Below the pieces are notes generated by a model. It made no database searches, had not been told where the DNA came from, and saw nothing but the letters and a program-made list of their open reading frames with translations. This document shows, one piece after another, positions 1 to 9,780 of a stretch of DNA of 64,000 bases. The DNA lies in the NCBI GenBank assembly GCA_947493035.1, contig CANLOW010000003.1, positions 409,193-473,192 on the forward strand, written 5' to 3'. The DNA is from an uncultured Aquimarina sp. GTDB taxonomy: Bacteria; Bacteroidota; Bacteroidia; Flavobacteriales; Flavobacteriaceae. Position 1 is the stretch's first letter, and each line of letters opens with the position of its first letter. Both the position numbers and the translations under genes were made by a program.

Positions 1-2
1 TA

Positions 3-2948
3 GGGAATTGGGATGTGAGCCATATTACCATCATGGATAGCATGTTCAGAAGTGCTTATATGGTAGAAAATATAAACTCATGGGATGTAAGTTCAGTACG
101 AAGTATTGATTATATATTTTCGGGTAACGAAGACTTTAATGAACCCTTGGATCAATGGGATACGCGTAATATAGAATCTGCTGTAGGCGCTTTTTCTAAT
201 ATGAAAAATTTCGATCAGAGTTTAGGTGATTGGGATATTAGTAAGGCCTCTGACTTCACCGATATTTTTACAGGATCTGGAAATTTTTCTACTACGCATT
301 ATGATGCTACTTTAAAAGGTTGGGCAACATTAGATGAAGGAGAAACTGCAATACCTACTAATGTTATGTATTCAGATGCCGGATTAACCTATTGTGCAGC
401 TGCTTATGAAAGAAATGAGCTAGATACTACCTATCAATGGAATATAGTGGATAATGCAGAAAGCGCCTGCGAAAACGAATCTGCTTTTATAACCACATGG
501 TCTGTGGCAGATGGGAATTTAAGTATTGAAATTCCAACAACAGGAGACGGTTATTTTTATACGGTAGATTGGGGGGATAGTACTTCAGATACTGCTCAAA
601 CCGCGAATGCTCCACACACCTATACCGCATCAGGAACCTATACCGTAACGATTACAGGGTCTTTCCCTAGAATATATTTCAACAATTCAGGAGATAAAGA
701 TAAAATTATAGAAGTTAATCAATGGGGTACACAACAATGGACTTCTATGGAAAGTGCATTTTATGGCTGTACCAATTTAATTATTGATGCAAGTGATACT
801 CCTGATTTAGCCAACGTGACAAGTCTAAGAGCGATGTTTAGAGATAATACAAACTTAATAGATGTACAAGGAACTATTGCTAACTGGGATGTAAAAACAA
901 TTGTTGATCTTGGGCAAATGTTTATGAATACAGACAAGTTTAATACAACTTTAAAGTCTTGGTTTTTCAGGGCTGCAGAAGATCTCTCAGAAATGTTTCG
1001 TGGAGCCAAGATGTTCAATCAACTTATTGGTTTTCCATATTTTGCAAAAACCTTCGAAGGAATGTTTAGAGATGCTATTGCATTTAATCAACCCATATAT
1101 TGGACCACACCCGAGGTAATTACGTTGAAAGATATGTTCAACGGTGCTACCAGTTTCGATCAGAATTTAAGACTCTTTAAAATACAATCTGTAACAGATA
1201 TGACAGGAATGTTTAGTAATGCAGGATTATCTACGCAGAATTATGACCAAACACTTTCGGGTTGGTTTTTAAGTGATTTACGTCCAAGTGATGTCACCTT
1301 TGATGCTGGAAATAGCAAGTATTGTTTGGCTGGTGACATTAAAGAACAATTAACCAATACATATGGGTGGCAAATTACAGATGGTGGTTCAGATTGCGAT
1401 GAGAATGACGTATTTGTAATGACATGGGATCTTAGTACGGAGAGAAGCTTTAATATGCCAACTTCTGGAGATGGATACGATTATACCGTTCACTTATCAA
1501 CTGGGGATATTTATCATATAACCAGTGATGGATTTGGCATAGGCCGTAGCGAAAATCTCGGAATGTTAACAGTTCGCATTTACGGAGATTTCCCAAGATT
1601 TGACTTTGATAAACGATTAGTTGATAAAGAAAAATTAGCCACTATCGAACATTGGGGAAGCCTTCAACTTTTAGAAGCTGATGGCGCTTTTGATGGTTGT
1701 ACGAACTTAGTATTGAATGCTGATGATGTTCCAGATTTATCTCAATTATCTAGCACTGCAGCGATGTTTAGAGGCTGTACAAGTTTAGTAGATTCAAAAG
1801 ATACAATGAAGGACTGGGATGTGAGTACGATTCAAAATACAAGTTCAATGTTTGAAAACTGTACTGCATTTAATGAGCCTATTGGAAATTGGGCGATGGA
1901 TAGTGTAGAAGATATGGAAGGCATGTTTCAATTAGCAATCGCATTTAACCAAGACATTAGTAATTGGGATGTAAGTAATGTGACTAATTTTGAAGACTTG
2001 TTTTTAGGAGCTACTGACTTTAATCAATCCTTAGCCAACTGGGATATCAGTGCCGCTAACGACATGGATGATATGCTGGTAAATTCAGGAATGACTCAAG
2101 AAAACTATGATGCTACCCTAATCGGTTGGGCAACGTTGGATACTGCTTCAGGTGAAACACAAATTCCAGAAAACCTAACTTTAGACGTAGATGCTACTTA
2201 TTGTTTGGCGGAAGACGCAAGAGCTTTACTTACAAGTGATACTTATAAGTGGACCATTAACGATGGAGGTTTACATTGTACCGAAGAAGCAAATATTAAT
2301 GTGTATCTACTAGGAGCAGCACTAAACCCGAAAACTGGAGAAGAACAGCTAATGCGTGACGATCTTCGTCGTACGGCGGTAATGCCAACTACTTCTCCAT
2401 ATGCAGACGCTATACGTACTAGGGAATCTATTTTAGACAACACCAGCAATACTGAGGATACTATCGTAGATTGGGTATGGGTAGAATTACGTGATCCCAA
2501 CGATAGTACTATCCTTATCGAAGGCCGCTCTGCCCTACTCCAACGTGATGGCCATGTGGTTGATATTGAAGGGAATTCTCCTATTGATTTTGTAGTTGAT
2601 CCAGGTGCTTACTATGTAGTCGTAAATCACAGAAATCACTTGGCAATTCGTTCTAAAGATCCTATAATTTTTGATGGGGTGCCTGTTCCAATTGACTTCT
2701 CTTCTAGCCCATCCACTATTGAAGGAGGATTAAATGCGGTTACACAATTACCCAACGGAAAATATGCCATGTATGCAGGTGATGTAGATGGTAATGGTCA
2801 AACACAGAATAGTGATATTACTAATGCCAGAAATCAAATGGGAACTAGTGGTTATAACAATAGCGATGCCGACATGAATGGGCAAATACAAAATACGGAT
2901 ATCAATAGCATTATTCGCCCATGTGTAGGGAAAGCGCAACAATTTTAA
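3..2948 (+). CDS. BspA-family (DUF285) repeat surface protein, 5' truncated
   Basis: The reading frame is open from base 3 and begins inside a repeat (GNWDVS), so the true start lies before the window; the GTG at 15 is not a real start. The protein contains many BspA/DUF285 units of the form W-D-V-S-x-V-x-x-M-x-x-M-F, in at least two blocks. Each block is preceded by a PKD-like strand segment (VDWGDS...HTYTASGTYTVTI) and followed by a LIGWATLD and cysteine-containing closure. The last 220 residues form a domain often found on large Bacteroidota surface proteins (VDWVWVELRD, RSALLQRDGHVVD). It ends in two Asp/Asn-rich dockerin-like loops (DVDGNGQTQNSDI and DADMNGQIQNTDI). No T9SS type A tail is visible. 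BspA-type proteins are adhesins or surface-binding proteins; the ligand here is unknown. Confidence 0.85.
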   Translation, partial: GNWDVSHITIMDSMFRSAYMVENINSWDVSSVRSIDYIFSGNEDFNEPLDQWDTRNIESAVGAFSNMKNFDQSLGDWDISKASDFTDIFTGSGNFSTTHYDATLKGWATLDEGETAIPTNVMYSDAGLTYCAAAYERNELDTTYQWNIVDNAESACENESAFITTWSVADGNLSIEIPTTGDGYFYTVDWGDSTSDTAQTANAPHTYTASGTYTVTITGSFPRIYFNNSGDKDKIIEVNQWGTQQWTSMESAFYGCTNLIIDASDTPDLANVTSLRAMFRDNTNLIDVQGTIANWDVKTIVDLGQMFMNTDKFNTTLKSWFFRAAEDLSEMFRGAKMFNQLIGFPYFAKTFEGMFRDAIAFNQPIYWTTPEVITLKDMFNGATSFDQNLRLFKIQSVTDMTGMFSNAGLSTQNYDQTLSGWFLSDLRPSDVTFDAGNSKYCLAGDIKEQLTNTYGWQITDGGSDCDENDVFVMTWDLSTERSFNMPTSGDGYDYTVHLSTGDIYHITSDGFGIGRSENLGMLTVRIYGDFPRFDFDKRLVDKEKLATIEHWGSLQLLEADGAFDGCTNLVLNADDVPDLSQLSSTAAMFRGCTSLVDSKDTMKDWDVSTIQNTSSMFENCTAFNEPIGNWAMDSVEDMEGMFQLAIAFNQDISNWDVSNVTNFEDLFLGATDFNQSLANWDISAANDMDDMLVNSGMTQENYDATLIGWATLDTASGETQIPENLTLDVDATYCLAEDARALLTSDTYKWTINDGGLHCTEEANINVYLLGAALNPKTGEEQLMRDDLRRTAVMPTTSPYADAIRTRESILDNTSNTEDTIVDWVWVELRDPNDSTILIEGRSALLQRDGHVVDIEGNSPIDFVVDPGAYYVVVNHRNHLAIRSKDPIIFDGVPVPIDFSSSPSTIEGGLNAVTQLPNGKYAMYAGDVDGNGQTQNSDITNARNQMGTSGYNNSDADMNGQIQNTDINSIIRPCVGKAQQF

Positions 2949-3053
2949 ACCCACATTGTGGGTCGAATATAATGGATTAAATTTTCAACTATATCTAGCA
3001 AATGCATTGAGGTAGTTGATTAATAAAAATATTAAACTAAGAAATCATATAAA

Positions 3054-4154
3054 ATGAAACTTATTTATAACAACATCACCATCATACTGGTTTTGATCAC
3101 CAATTCACTACTTGGACAAAATATTCAGTTTACTATTGAAAACGCCAACAATACTTTTGACGGACAAGATTGGTGGTATAATGCCGATGTATTTATACAA
3201 GCGATTGATGGACAAGCTGACTTCAAATTAGGATCTGGTCAATTATACCTCAATTACAATACCGCTGCTTTTGGCGAAAATGTATTTGATGGGCAAAATC
3301 AATCGACCGATAATTTTGACTTTTTACAACCTACAGGTTCCGTTTTAAATCAAAACAATACTTCTGGAAATCCTATTTATAGCTTTTTTATTCCTCAAAA
3401 TAACACCCCTTCTAGAGTTTCCTTATTTTTTGAACAAATCACCAGCAGTGGGTCATTTGCAGAAAATGTAACGAGTACGGCACAGCACTTGCTTAGTTTT
3501 AGGTTTCGTTATGTAGACTCTAACAAGCCTTCTAATATTTCTTTTGAAACCAATATTAGCCAAGCCAGAGATCAGTTTTATACAGCTTGTGGACCAGATA
3601 ACCAAACATCCTCTCCTGATTGTACTAATCTCCCAGGAACACAATTTGTAGGAGCTTCGTTTGATAGTTCAAATGCAGCTGATACCATGGTACCTGTTAT
3701 AACTTTAACAGGTGATAACCCTCAAGAAATAATTATAAACGATCCATACAATGAGCTGGGGGCAACTTCTGACGATGGAGGCAATGTGGTAATTGATGCG
3801 AGTCAATTGGATACCAGTATTCCCGGAATATATGAAGTTTTATACGATATTACTGATTTTGCAGGGAATATGGCAAACCAAATAATCAGAACTGTAAATG
3901 TGGTAGATCAAACATTAAGTATTGAAGGCCAATTCGACTCTGAACTTACTGTTGCTGTATATCCTAATCCTGTTGTTGATATCTTACATATCGATGTTGA
4001 ATTTGATACAGCTGTTTTATATGACATTACGGGAACACTTATAGCAACTACAAATTCTAAAGAAATGAATGTTTCTAAAATTTCAGGGGGAGTTTATCTT
4101 TTAAAAGTAACTGCTGCAAATAGAACAAAAATGGTAAAAGTAATTAAGAAATAA
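3054..4154 (+). CDS. Secreted T9SS type A protein with cohesin-like N-domain and DUF5011-like Ig domain
   Basis: The 366-residue protein has a signal peptide ending near LLGQ. A beta-rich N-terminal domain of about 180 residues follows (FKLGSGQLYLNYNTAAFG), which by eye resembles the cohesin-like domains of Bacteroidota surface proteins. Residues of about 205-285 form an Ig-like DUF5011-type domain (PVITLTGDNPQEI, GIYEVLYDITDFAGN). The last 75 residues are a T9SS type A sorting domain (VYPNPVVDILHI, GGVYLLKV, MVKVIKK), so the protein should be exported by type IX secretion and attached to the surface. It lies 105 bp downstream of the BspA-like gene on the same strand, and that gene ends in dockerin-like loops. 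A cohesin-dockerin style partnership is possible but only inferred. Confidence 0.75.
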   Translation: MKLIYNNITIILVLITNSLLGQNIQFTIENANNTFDGQDWWYNADVFIQAIDGQADFKLGSGQLYLNYNTAAFGENVFDGQNQSTDNFDFLQPTGSVLNQNNTSGNPIYSFFIPQNNTPSRVSLFFEQITSSGSFAENVTSTAQHLLSFRFRYVDSNKPSNISFETNISQARDQFYTACGPDNQTSSPDCTNLPGTQFVGASFDSSNAADTMVPVITLTGDNPQEIIINDPYNELGATSDDGGNVVIDASQLDTSIPGIYEVLYDITDFAGNMANQIIRTVNVVDQTLSIEGQFDSELTVAVYPNPVVDILHIDVEFDTAVLYDITGTLIATTNSKEMNVSKISGGVYLLKVTAANRTKMVKVIKK

Positions 4155-4209
4155 ACTAAAGCTCCTAATAGTACACATAATGACTGTTATCTAAAAACAC
4201 TCATCATAT

Positions 4210-4261
4210 AAAGTAAATGAACCACTACGGATCTTCCTATCCAAAATGGTTCGTTTACTTT
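4210..4261. terminator. Bidirectional terminator between convergent genes
   Basis: Two 15-base arms, AAAGTAAATGAACCA and TGGTTCGTTTACTTT, pair throughout with a single G-T wobble around a 22-base loop. The hairpin lies between the convergent ends of the T9SS gene (+) and the beta-propeller gene (-), with A- and T-rich flanks, which fits a shared terminator. Confidence 0.7.
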
Positions 4262-4278
4262 ATTTATCACAAAATTCA

Positions 4279-6102
4279 TTAATTTTTAATAATCTTAAAC
4301 GTATTTATCACTTTACCATTTTCTTGAAGTTGTAGCAGATAAACACCTTCACTAAATGCTCTAATATCAATTATCTCATCATTTACATTGATTCCTTTTT
4401 TAGAAAAAACAGTTTGTCCTATGTAATTGAACATTTTAACATCAATGTTATGTTTTCCTTCCTTAATGTGTATGTTTATATAATCTGTAGTGGGATTTGG
4501 TGACACATAAATCCTTTCTTCCTTTATATTAAAATCCGAAGACGATAATGTTTTACTATTTACAGTACCCATAAATAGTGTTTCTACTATTTGCTTATTG
4601 TTTTCTATTTCACTCCCTTTATAACCGAAATAATGTATTATTCCATCATTTGCTATAATTACATCTGATACTGAAGAAAACGATGTCTCCTTTATTTTAC
4701 CTACTGTCCCCCAGTTTCCATCAGTATCGATAACAGCTATAAAAGGATTGGTGACAGTCGAATTTAGCACCGCATCACCTATATTTATTGTTCCTTTAAA
4801 TTCTCCTCCTAAAACTATCTTATCATTTTTGATGGCCATGTCTCTTACTCTGGAGAAGCTTCCTCCTCCTATAGTTTTTACCCAATGTAAACTTCCATCT
4901 AAAGCATTATATTTTGCGATAAAAGCAACATCTCCTGAAGATGCATTTACAATATCTGTTGTCAAGTTTTTATGTATATCAAAATCAACTGATGAACCAT
5001 TTATATAACCTGAAACATATACATTTTCATTTTTATCTATCATTATTTCTTGTACACGATTTCCCGAGACAGAACTAATCGTATTAACCCATAAAATTTC
5101 ATTAAGATCATTATTATATTTTGCAATAAAAATGTCATTGTTTTGAGCTGGAAGATTGAAATCACCCTTGCTAAAAATATGAGTTGGGTTTTTACTGTTT
5201 TTAAATAGAGCTAAACCATCAAAAAAATCTGATTTATTTGCACTGAACGTACCTGAAGCATAAGTATTATTCAATGAATGTTTAACATTCAACTCATCTA
5301 CCGTTCCATTACCATCAATTCCGGTGGCGTTTATATAATTACCATTCTTATCATATTCAGCAATAAAACTAAGTCTGAGATATCTATTTTGAATAATATC
5401 CCTATCATCTAAATATTCTTTTGAGGTATCAAAATCAATATAATTACCTGTTATTCCATCTAGATACCCTGTAAAGAAAACATGATCATTAGCATCCACT
5501 ATTAACTTTAAAGAAACTCCATCATATCCATCAAAAATTTCCTTATGCCATAGCAGTTTTCCAGTAGGAGAATACTTTATCAAAAAAACATTTAGATTTC
5601 GGGTAGTAAACGGGTCATTTCGATTTGTATCAATTATTGAATTTGTTGTTTCGTGTTCTGGGTCTAGATCGACCAACTCTGTTGTCGCTACATCAATAGT
5701 AGCTAATGTATAAATGTTATTTTCGCTATCTATTGCTACATCAGTAGCAAAATCATAAGTGATAACATCTTTTGATACTTCTGATAAATCATAAATAGAT
5801 CCTCCTAAGTTTTTCAGCCATAATAGTTCATTATTTTTATCATATTTAGCGATATAAGCATTTGCATTTCCTTCTGCTGAAATGAAATTTGCATTTCCAA
5901 AATCTACATCACTCCCATCATATCCCCCAACGATGATCTTATTATCTTCATGATCTAAAGCAAATCCTGATTTTAAATATTTTCTGATAAAGAAATCACT
6001 CTCTCTGTTTAGAGTAATAGTTTTGTCTTCATTAAAATTCATCTCTTGTGAAAAGACATGAAATGACAATAGAAGTAGTATAATGTTTGTAATTTTTCTC
6101 AT
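4279..6102 (-). CDS. SBBP-type beta-propeller repeat protein with T9SS type A tail
   Basis: The 607-residue protein starts with a signal peptide (IILLLLSFHVFSQ). It contains repeated propeller units of the kind AYIAKYDKNNELLWLKNLGG, recurring as LIKYSPTGKLLWHKEI, IAKYNNDLNEILWVNTI and IAKYNALDGSLHWVKTIGGG. These match the SBBP/beta-propeller repeat family seen in secreted bacterial proteins. The C-terminus is a T9SS type A sorting domain (YVSPNPTTDYINIHI, GVYLLQLQENGKVINTFKIIKN). It is probably a surface or extracellular protein of unknown binding function. It is encoded on the same strand as, and 160 bp downstream of, the TonB-dependent receptor, so cotranscription is possible but not shown. 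Confidence 0.8.
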   Translation of the reverse strand: MRKITNIILLLLSFHVFSQEMNFNEDKTITLNRESDFFIRKYLKSGFALDHEDNKIIVGGYDGSDVDFGNANFISAEGNANAYIAKYDKNNELLWLKNLGGSIYDLSEVSKDVITYDFATDVAIDSENNIYTLATIDVATTELVDLDPEHETTNSIIDTNRNDPFTTRNLNVFLIKYSPTGKLLWHKEIFDGYDGVSLKLIVDANDHVFFTGYLDGITGNYIDFDTSKEYLDDRDIIQNRYLRLSFIAEYDKNGNYINATGIDGNGTVDELNVKHSLNNTYASGTFSANKSDFFDGLALFKNSKNPTHIFSKGDFNLPAQNNDIFIAKYNNDLNEILWVNTISSVSGNRVQEIMIDKNENVYVSGYINGSSVDFDIHKNLTTDIVNASSGDVAFIAKYNALDGSLHWVKTIGGGSFSRVRDMAIKNDKIVLGGEFKGTINIGDAVLNSTVTNPFIAVIDTDGNWGTVGKIKETSFSSVSDVIIANDGIIHYFGYKGSEIENNKQIVETLFMGTVNSKTLSSSDFNIKEERIYVSPNPTTDYINIHIKEGKHNIDVKMFNYIGQTVFSKKGINVNDEIIDIRAFSEGVYLLQLQENGKVINTFKIIKN

Positions 6103-6262
6103 GATATTTTAGTTTAAATATTTGTTTATATTCATCATAATAGAAACGAATACCAACTAATAAACCCTACCTTAAAAAAGGAAAAATCGACAAACAAAAA
6201 ACTAATTTAGGTACTATTTAAAATTTTATCTAAATATTTCTACAAATCAGAATATAAAACCC

Positions 6263-8602
6263 TTAAAAAGATATCTTGTAGCTTAGATTAGGAATAATCA
6301 AAGCTTCCTTATGTTCATCAACAGAATTGGCACTAATGTTATACCTATGCCCCATAAATTCTCTATAACCTGACGCATTTAATATTTTCAAGGACAATTT
6401 CTGTGTGGTTTTACTTCTATACCATTCATAATTTATTGTAAAATGTGTAATCAATGAACTCTTTGTTTGTTCTGTAAAAGGCGTACTTTTATCATATACC
6501 ACTTCCTTTTCGAGGATTGAATTAGTTGTGTCTATTTTAGAATACCGATCACCTCCTTGTACATTAACTCTAACATTTAACCCCAATAAACTCTGATTTT
6601 TTCTACCTATTTTAAATTCTTTCCCTACTAAAAAATTTAAAAGAAAGTTTTTATTAAATCGTGTATCATACCAAACATCAGTATCTGTTTTGTATTTAGA
6701 ATTAAACAAAGAAGCAGAAATTAAATAATAAAAACCTTTGTTTATATATTGCTCTAAAGTCAAATCGACACCATAGTTTTGTCCTTTCCCTAAATTGACA
6801 TAAGTATCATTAATAAACCAATCATTTTGTAAATTCAAAAGAGAAGAGGTGCTATTTCTAATAATTGGAATACTAAATAGGTATTGAAAATAAGGTTCAA
6901 TTTTCAAATGTGTTTTCGACGAAATATTCCAGTCATATGCAAACACAAAATGATGAGCTTTAGAAAAATCTAATTTCTGATTAGCTCTAGGAAATTGGGA
7001 ATTAATGGTATTTGCTAAATAAATATTTAAAGCTTCAATCCTACTATGTAACCCATACCCAAAACTAACCTTGTGGGTATTATCCATTTTATAACTTACC
7101 CCCACACGAGGTTCTATAGTTATTTGTTCATTTAATGTAAAGAATTGTGTATTGATTCCAATATTCAATTTTACCTTCTTGAATGAAAAAGATGAATTAG
7201 AATATGTAGAAAATAAAGTACTATATCCACGCTCTGAAACTAAATTTTTTAAATCACTTGTTAAGCCATTTGCCTCTTTTAAATTTAGGCTATAGTACAT
7301 ACCTCTTATTGTAATCCCTGTACGATTAGTATGCTTTGAACTAAATTTCTCATTGTAAAAAGTTTTAAATGTAACATTGGTATTTGTGTTATCAATCTTA
7401 TTTTGGGGCTGTAATATTGATAAAGAAGTGAGTCTATTTGTTTTTAAATCTATGCCATTAGTAGAAGCTGTTATTGTTGAATTTAAATAAGCTGAATTAT
7501 TAAAAACCAACCTATGGTTTACACCTAATGCACCCATAAATTGTTTTACATCTTGTTTTTCGATATCTGTGTAATAATTACGATTCTCTGTATCGTCTTT
7601 AGGGGTACTACCAGACCTATCGATTAAACCAATTCCCCAAAGAGAAAACACTCCTGCATTTTGGGTGGGAATTTTTATCTTAAAAGATAGATCTTGGTAG
7701 TTTATACCTTGTGATTCTTCGGGTAATAGAGAAGAAATAAGACCTAATGTTGAATATCTATAATTTATTAAATATGATGCCTTTCCTTTTTTTCCAATAG
7801 GGCCTTCAGAAGCCAAATCAATACCAAGAGTACCTACTTCAAACGTATGTTCATATTCAGAATCGTTCCCCTCTCTCATTCTGATGTCGAAGACACCCGA
7901 AAGCGCGTTATTATACTCTGCAGGGAAAGCTCCTGTAAAAAAATCTGAGCTTGCTAATAGGTTACTACTTAACGCTGTTAAGCCTCCTCCTCCAAAAACT
8001 CCTAAATTGGCAAAGTGATTAGGATTTGGAATCTCTACATCTTCAATTTTCCATTGTAAAAACTTAGGTGCGTTTCCCCTAATCACTATAGCATTACTTC
8101 CAATACTACTAGAAACCCCCGGAAAAGATGCCGCTAAACGTGCTGGGTCATCGAAACCACCAGCATACCGATTAGCTTCTTCAATACTTAACTTTCTTGC
8201 ACTAACGGTGGCCATTCGATTAATAGGCATGTTTTTAGTACTTCGAGGACTAATTATAGTCTCTTCTAAAGAATTAATATTTTCTACTAAAGAAATATTA
8301 AGTATTACTTTTTTAGATGAGGTTACTACTACCTCTGGTTTAATCACTGTTTCATATCCAACAAAATCAATTTTTAAATCATACCTCCCTACTGGAACAT
8401 CCTCTATGATAAAATTACCTTCGAAATTTGATATCGCACCAATAAGAGGGTCTGAGCCTATAATAACAATAGAGGCATTAGTTAAAGGTTGTTTAGAATC
8501 GTGATCTAAAATTCTGCCTGTGACAGTTTGAGTGATTTCTTGTGAATGGCTTAAAAAAGCTATCAAAAGAAAACAAATACAGAACACTTTTTTAACCAAC
8601 AT
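6263..8602 (-). CDS. TonB-dependent receptor with N-terminal carboxypeptidase-regulatory-like domain
   Basis: The 779-residue protein has a signal peptide (FCICFLLIAFLSHSQ). A CarboxypepD_reg-like domain at about residues 25-110 (VTGRILDHDSKQPLTNASIVI, VGRYDLKIDFVGYE) precedes a plug domain at about 130-240 (FPGVSSSIGSNAIVIRGNAP, ALSGVFDIRMREG). The remainder is a beta-barrel ending in an aromatic residue (NLSYKISF). It is shorter than SusC-type receptors and has no SusD partner nearby, so it is an ordinary TonB-dependent transporter whose substrate cannot be told from sequence. The PAS-LuxR regulator gene lies just upstream on the same strand, and a perfect palindrome sits between the two, suggesting local control. 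Confidence 0.85.
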   Translation of the reverse strand: MLVKKVFCICFLLIAFLSHSQEITQTVTGRILDHDSKQPLTNASIVIIGSDPLIGAISNFEGNFIIEDVPVGRYDLKIDFVGYETVIKPEVVVTSSKKVILNISLVENINSLEETIISPRSTKNMPINRMATVSARKLSIEEANRYAGGFDDPARLAASFPGVSSSIGSNAIVIRGNAPKFLQWKIEDVEIPNPNHFANLGVFGGGGLTALSSNLLASSDFFTGAFPAEYNNALSGVFDIRMREGNDSEYEHTFEVGTLGIDLASEGPIGKKGKASYLINYRYSTLGLISSLLPEESQGINYQDLSFKIKIPTQNAGVFSLWGIGLIDRSGSTPKDDTENRNYYTDIEKQDVKQFMGALGVNHRLVFNNSAYLNSTITASTNGIDLKTNRLTSLSILQPQNKIDNTNTNVTFKTFYNEKFSSKHTNRTGITIRGMYYSLNLKEANGLTSDLKNLVSERGYSTLFSTYSNSSFSFKKVKLNIGINTQFFTLNEQITIEPRVGVSYKMDNTHKVSFGYGLHSRIEALNIYLANTINSQFPRANQKLDFSKAHHFVFAYDWNISSKTHLKIEPYFQYLFSIPIIRNSTSSLLNLQNDWFINDTYVNLGKGQNYGVDLTLEQYINKGFYYLISASLFNSKYKTDTDVWYDTRFNKNFLLNFLVGKEFKIGRKNQSLLGLNVRVNVQGGDRYSKIDTTNSILEKEVVYDKSTPFTEQTKSSLITHFTINYEWYRSKTTQKLSLKILNASGYREFMGHRYNISANSVDEHKEALIIPNLSYKISF

Positions 8603-8635
8603 TCACCTAGTTTAGTTTATAATTAGATTACATAA

Positions 8636-8643
8636 CAAAACTA
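8636..8643 (-). promoter_or_regulatory. Candidate -7 box for the TonB receptor gene
   Basis: On the minus strand this reads TAGTTTTG, a full match to the Bacteroidota -7 consensus TAnnTTTG, 33 bases before the receptor start codon. No good -33 element is seen at standard spacing, which would suit an activator-dependent promoter. Confidence 0.4.
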
Positions 8644-8665
8644 TAGTTGGTTATAACAATTTACT

Positions 8666-8683
8666 ATACTGATTTATCAGTAT
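8666..8683. promoter_or_regulatory. 18-bp perfect palindrome upstream of the receptor gene
   Basis: ATACTGAT-TT-ATCAGTAT is a perfect 8-2-8 inverted repeat located directly after the PAS-LuxR stop codon and centred about 31 bp upstream of the receptor -7 box. The position fits an activator operator near -42. There is a T-run only on the plus strand, so a terminator for the minus-strand regulator gene is less likely. Confidence 0.4.
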
Positions 8684-8686
8684 TTT

Positions 8687-9448
8687 TCACACTAAGTTTA
8701 GGTGCTTAGCAAATTTAATAGCTTCTAAGGAACTATTAGCCCCTAGTTTTTTTAGTATATTCTGCCTATGAGTATTTACGGTATGTATACTAATAGATAA
8801 TTCATTTGAAATCTCTTTACTAAGCATCCCATCATTTACAAAATGTAGAATTTGATTTTCTCGATGAGATAATTTCATTTTCTTTTCATCAATCAAATTT
8901 ATAACACTAATTTCTCCAGTATTTACATTTATCAGTTGGCTTCTAATACCATCATATTTTTTTTGATTAGGAGAAATATCCATAGTACTTAATGCTAACC
9001 ATACATTCCCTTTAGCATCTAATTCGAGTACTTGAAATTGTTCTATTACCCTTATATATTCATTATTAGAATTCAAAATTCTATATTCATTTTGCAATTT
9101 ATAGTCTTTCTTTTCTTTCTCAGAAAAGCTATTAAATTTTTTAAGCATATAAACTCCAATATTCATTAACGATATAAAATCTGAAGGGTGAATTTTAGAG
9201 TTGTAATAATTAGTATCAATATCATTTAGATCGTAGCCAAAAAGATTGGTCAAGTTAAAAGAGTTATAAACATGTTCTTTCTTACATAAATCAAAAACTG
9301 TTAATCCACTGTTTTTAACATTAGCCATTTGATCTAAAAACGGAATTTGATTCTCTAAAATAGTGTAATCTAGTTCAGATTTATTAAAAACTTGTTTGCT
9401 CAATTCTGTAAAATATTCTTGCTCAATTTTTCGTAAACTATCTATCAT
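8687..9448 (-). CDS. PAS-LuxR type transcriptional regulator
   Basis: The 253-residue protein has a PAS-like sensor region at about 40-165 (LFGYDLNDIDTNYYNSKIHPSD is the typical bacteroidotal PAS start, with a later NEYIRVIEQF strand). A C-terminal LuxR/GerE helix-turn-helix occupies about 190-250 (LSHRENQILHFVNDGMLSKEI, ISIHTVNTHRQNILKKL). There is no receiver domain, so it is a one-component regulator rather than a response regulator. This architecture is common in Flavobacteriia, often beside transport or degradation genes. Its gene precedes the TonB receptor on the same strand with 84 bp between, making the receptor a likely target. Confidence 0.85.
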   Translation of the reverse strand: MIDSLRKIEQEYFTELSKQVFNKSELDYTILENQIPFLDQMANVKNSGLTVFDLCKKEHVYNSFNLTNLFGYDLNDIDTNYYNSKIHPSDFISLMNIGVYMLKKFNSFSEKEKKDYKLQNEYRILNSNNEYIRVIEQFQVLELDAKGNVWLALSTMDISPNQKKYDGIRSQLINVNTGEISVINLIDEKKMKLSHRENQILHFVNDGMLSKEISNELSISIHTVNTHRQNILKKLGANSSLEAIKFAKHLNLV

Positions 9449-9780
9449 TGACTTTATAATTTAATTATTTTAAAGATGAATATTTATGTATAATACACCT
9501 AATCATTATGATAACTTTAAGGTGTTAATTTCTTAGTAAGTTTAATACTAAAACTATAAAAAAATACATAATTGAATGCTTGCATATATTACTAACAAGA
9601 ATTGTATTACCCTAAACTTGTTTCGATATCTCATCAAGAATTTAAAATAAATAGATGAGGTTAACTATCAGACTAGGAGCAACAAATTTTTTACGACATT
9701 ATTGACTGCAAATTTTCATATTTTAAGATCTGTAATATAAATTCAAAATATAAGACTAATAGTCTGTACAAATATCTCTA
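9449..9780. other. 332-bp divergent intergenic region, no gene seen
   Basis: This AT-rich stretch separates the PAS-LuxR gene (-) from the thioredoxin-fold gene (+). I see no ORF of note, no RNA gene and no full TAnnTTTG box near either start. The only structure is a weak inverted repeat, ACACCT at 9495-9500 with AGGTGT at 9520-9525, which might be an operator for the regulator gene. Confidence 0.4.

Noticed and set aside
761-1018. Minus-strand ORF inside the BspA-like gene
   Set aside because: The repeat structure of the plus-strand protein explains the open frame on the other strand.
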